Origin: Actinomycetes bacterium
GTDB lineage: Bacteria > Actinomycetota > Acidimicrobiia > Acidimicrobiales > Palsa-688
Length of the DNA stretch: 5,618 nt
Direction of reading: 5' to 3'
NCBI GenBank assembly: GCA_021808425.1
Contig: JAKBBS010000210.1
Span: 1-5,618, forward strand
The notes beneath the pieces are model-generated. The model saw only the letters and a list, made by a program, of their open reading frames with translations, did not search any database and was not told the DNA's origin. Made by a program: the position numbers and the translations under genes. Below, piece by piece: positions 4,739 to 5,618 of the stretch; position 1 is the first letter of the stretch, and every line of letters starts with the position of its first letter.

Positions 4739-5618
4739 CAGCGCCCGGGGCACCCCGGATCGCTCTCGGACCATCGGAAACAGCATTCGCCGTCGATGCG
4801 CTACGAGCCGGAGGCGGGGAAGTCGTAGCACTCGGCGACGAGCCGGAGGCGCTCGTATGGACCTCGCCGCGCCACGTCGACGAGCTCAAAGGGGTCCTCG
4901 CTTCGACACCGACGCTGCGATGGGTGCAGCTGCCCTTCGCCGGCGTGGAACGCCACGTAGCCGCAGGGCTGATCGACTCCTCCCTGGTGTGGACCTGCGC
5001 CAAGGGCAGCTACGCGAAGCCCGTCGCGGAGCACGCTCTGGCGCTGGCCCTCGCAGGTCTTCGTCGCCTACACGAACGGATCGTCGCCACGTCGTGGGGC
5101 AAGGAAGCCGGCACGTCGCTTTACGGCGCCGAGGTAGCGATCCTCGGCGGCGGGGGCATAGCCGTCGAACTGCTTCGCCTGCTCGAACCTTTCGGCGTCC
5201 ACGCGACCGTCGTCAGGCGAAGCCCCGAGCCGGTAACAGGAGCGGAGTCCACCGTCGGGCCGGAGTCGAAGATCGAAGCGGTACGCTCGAAGCTCGTAGT
5301 CTTCGTGGCACTCGCCTTGACAGAACAGACCCGCGGTATCGTCGACGCCGCGACCATGGAGGCGACCGGGCCGCGAGGCTGGCTGGTCAACGTCGCCCGC
5401 GGAGCCCACGTCGACACGGCCGCGCTGCTCGACGCCCTCGACTCCGGGACACTCGGAGGGGCAGCCCTCGATGTAACCGACCCCGAGCCGCTACCCGACG
5501 GGCACCCGCTTTGGTCCGCCCCGAACTGCATCATCACGCCGCACAGCGCAGATACCTGGGAGATGATCATGCCCCTCTTGGCCGAGCGGATCCGGACCAA
5601 CGTCGAGCGATTCGCCGC
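4735..5618 (+). CDS. D-isomer-specific 2-hydroxyacid dehydrogenase, partial
   Basis: The reading frame is open from the GTG at 4735 to the right edge (294 codons), so only the C-terminal end is missing; family members are about 305-330 residues. It is an NAD(P)-dependent oxidoreductase of the D-2-hydroxyacid dehydrogenase family (glycerate, lactate, phosphoglycerate and related substrates). The catalytic set is complete: Arg222 in VNVARGAHVDT, Glu251 in DVTDPEPLP, and His270 in ITPHSAD. The nucleotide-binding loop is ILGGGGIA (136-143), where the last glycine of the usual GxGxxG is alanine. The N-terminal half, with LVWTSP (40-45), RWVQLPFAGVE (62-72) and WTCAKGSYAKPVAEHAL (86-102), matches an actinobacterial subgroup I know only as unnamed hydroxyacid dehydrogenases. 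The start overlaps the argS stop by 4 bases (GTGA), implying translational coupling. The substrate cannot be told. Confidence 0.9.
   Translation, partial: MTAPGAPRIALGPSETAFAVDALRAGGGEVVALGDEPEALVWTSPRHVDELKGVLASTPTLRWVQLPFAGVERHVAAGLIDSSLVWTCAKGSYAKPVAEHALALALAGLRRLHERIVATSWGKEAGTSLYGAEVAILGGGGIAVELLRLLEPFGVHATVVRRSPEPVTGAESTVGPESKIEAVRSKLVVFVALALTEQTRGIVDAATMEATGPRGWLVNVARGAHVDTAALLDALDSGTLGGAALDVTDPEPLPDGHPLWSAPNCIITPHSADTWEMIMPLLAERIRTNVERFA

Overview
This window reads like a chromosomal segment of a GC-rich actinobacterium. The third codon positions are strongly G/C biased. GTG is used as a start for at least four of the seven genes. The best family resemblances, recalled from memory and not searched, are to actinobacterial proteins: the arginyl-tRNA synthetase with a KMFKS-type loop, the ModF/YlmA-like ABC ATPase, and the 2-hydroxyacid dehydrogenase. 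A lineage such as Acidimicrobiia is possible, but I cannot fix the class from the sequence alone.

Layout. (1) 27-1013: a tight two-gene + strand unit. A 93-residue protein with a weak BON-like pattern is followed after 3 bases by a dienelactone-hydrolase-family enzyme with an intact Cys-Asp-His triad. (2) 1047-1763: a complete FitAB/VapBC-type toxin-antitoxin module. It has its own promoter, an inverted repeat in the promoter spacer that could be the antitoxin's operator, a strong Shine-Dalgarno, and a 4-base GTGA overlap between antitoxin and toxin. (3) 1764-2149: a 386-base gene-free gap between convergent genes. Its core (1817-1993) is a 177-base palindromic element bounded by 22-base inverted repeats with only one mismatch. 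It contains internal hairpins and repeated words, is more AT-rich than the surroundings, and looks like a MITE or dispersed intergenic repeat. (4) 2150-2944, minus strand: a stand-alone ABC ATPase with no permease nearby. (5) 2999-4738, plus strand: argS, divergent from the ABC gene, followed by (6) a D-2-hydroxyacid dehydrogenase that overlaps the argS stop by 4 bases and runs off the right edge.

How it fits together. argS plus dehydrogenase form a housekeeping operon, since the overlap implies translational coupling. The hydrolase pair is a small metabolic unit. The toxin-antitoxin module and the palindromic element form an accessory patch between them. Points most worth a second look are the palindromic element at 1817-1993 and the HIGH motif of ArgRS, which reads HAGI, with isoleucine in place of the second histidine.
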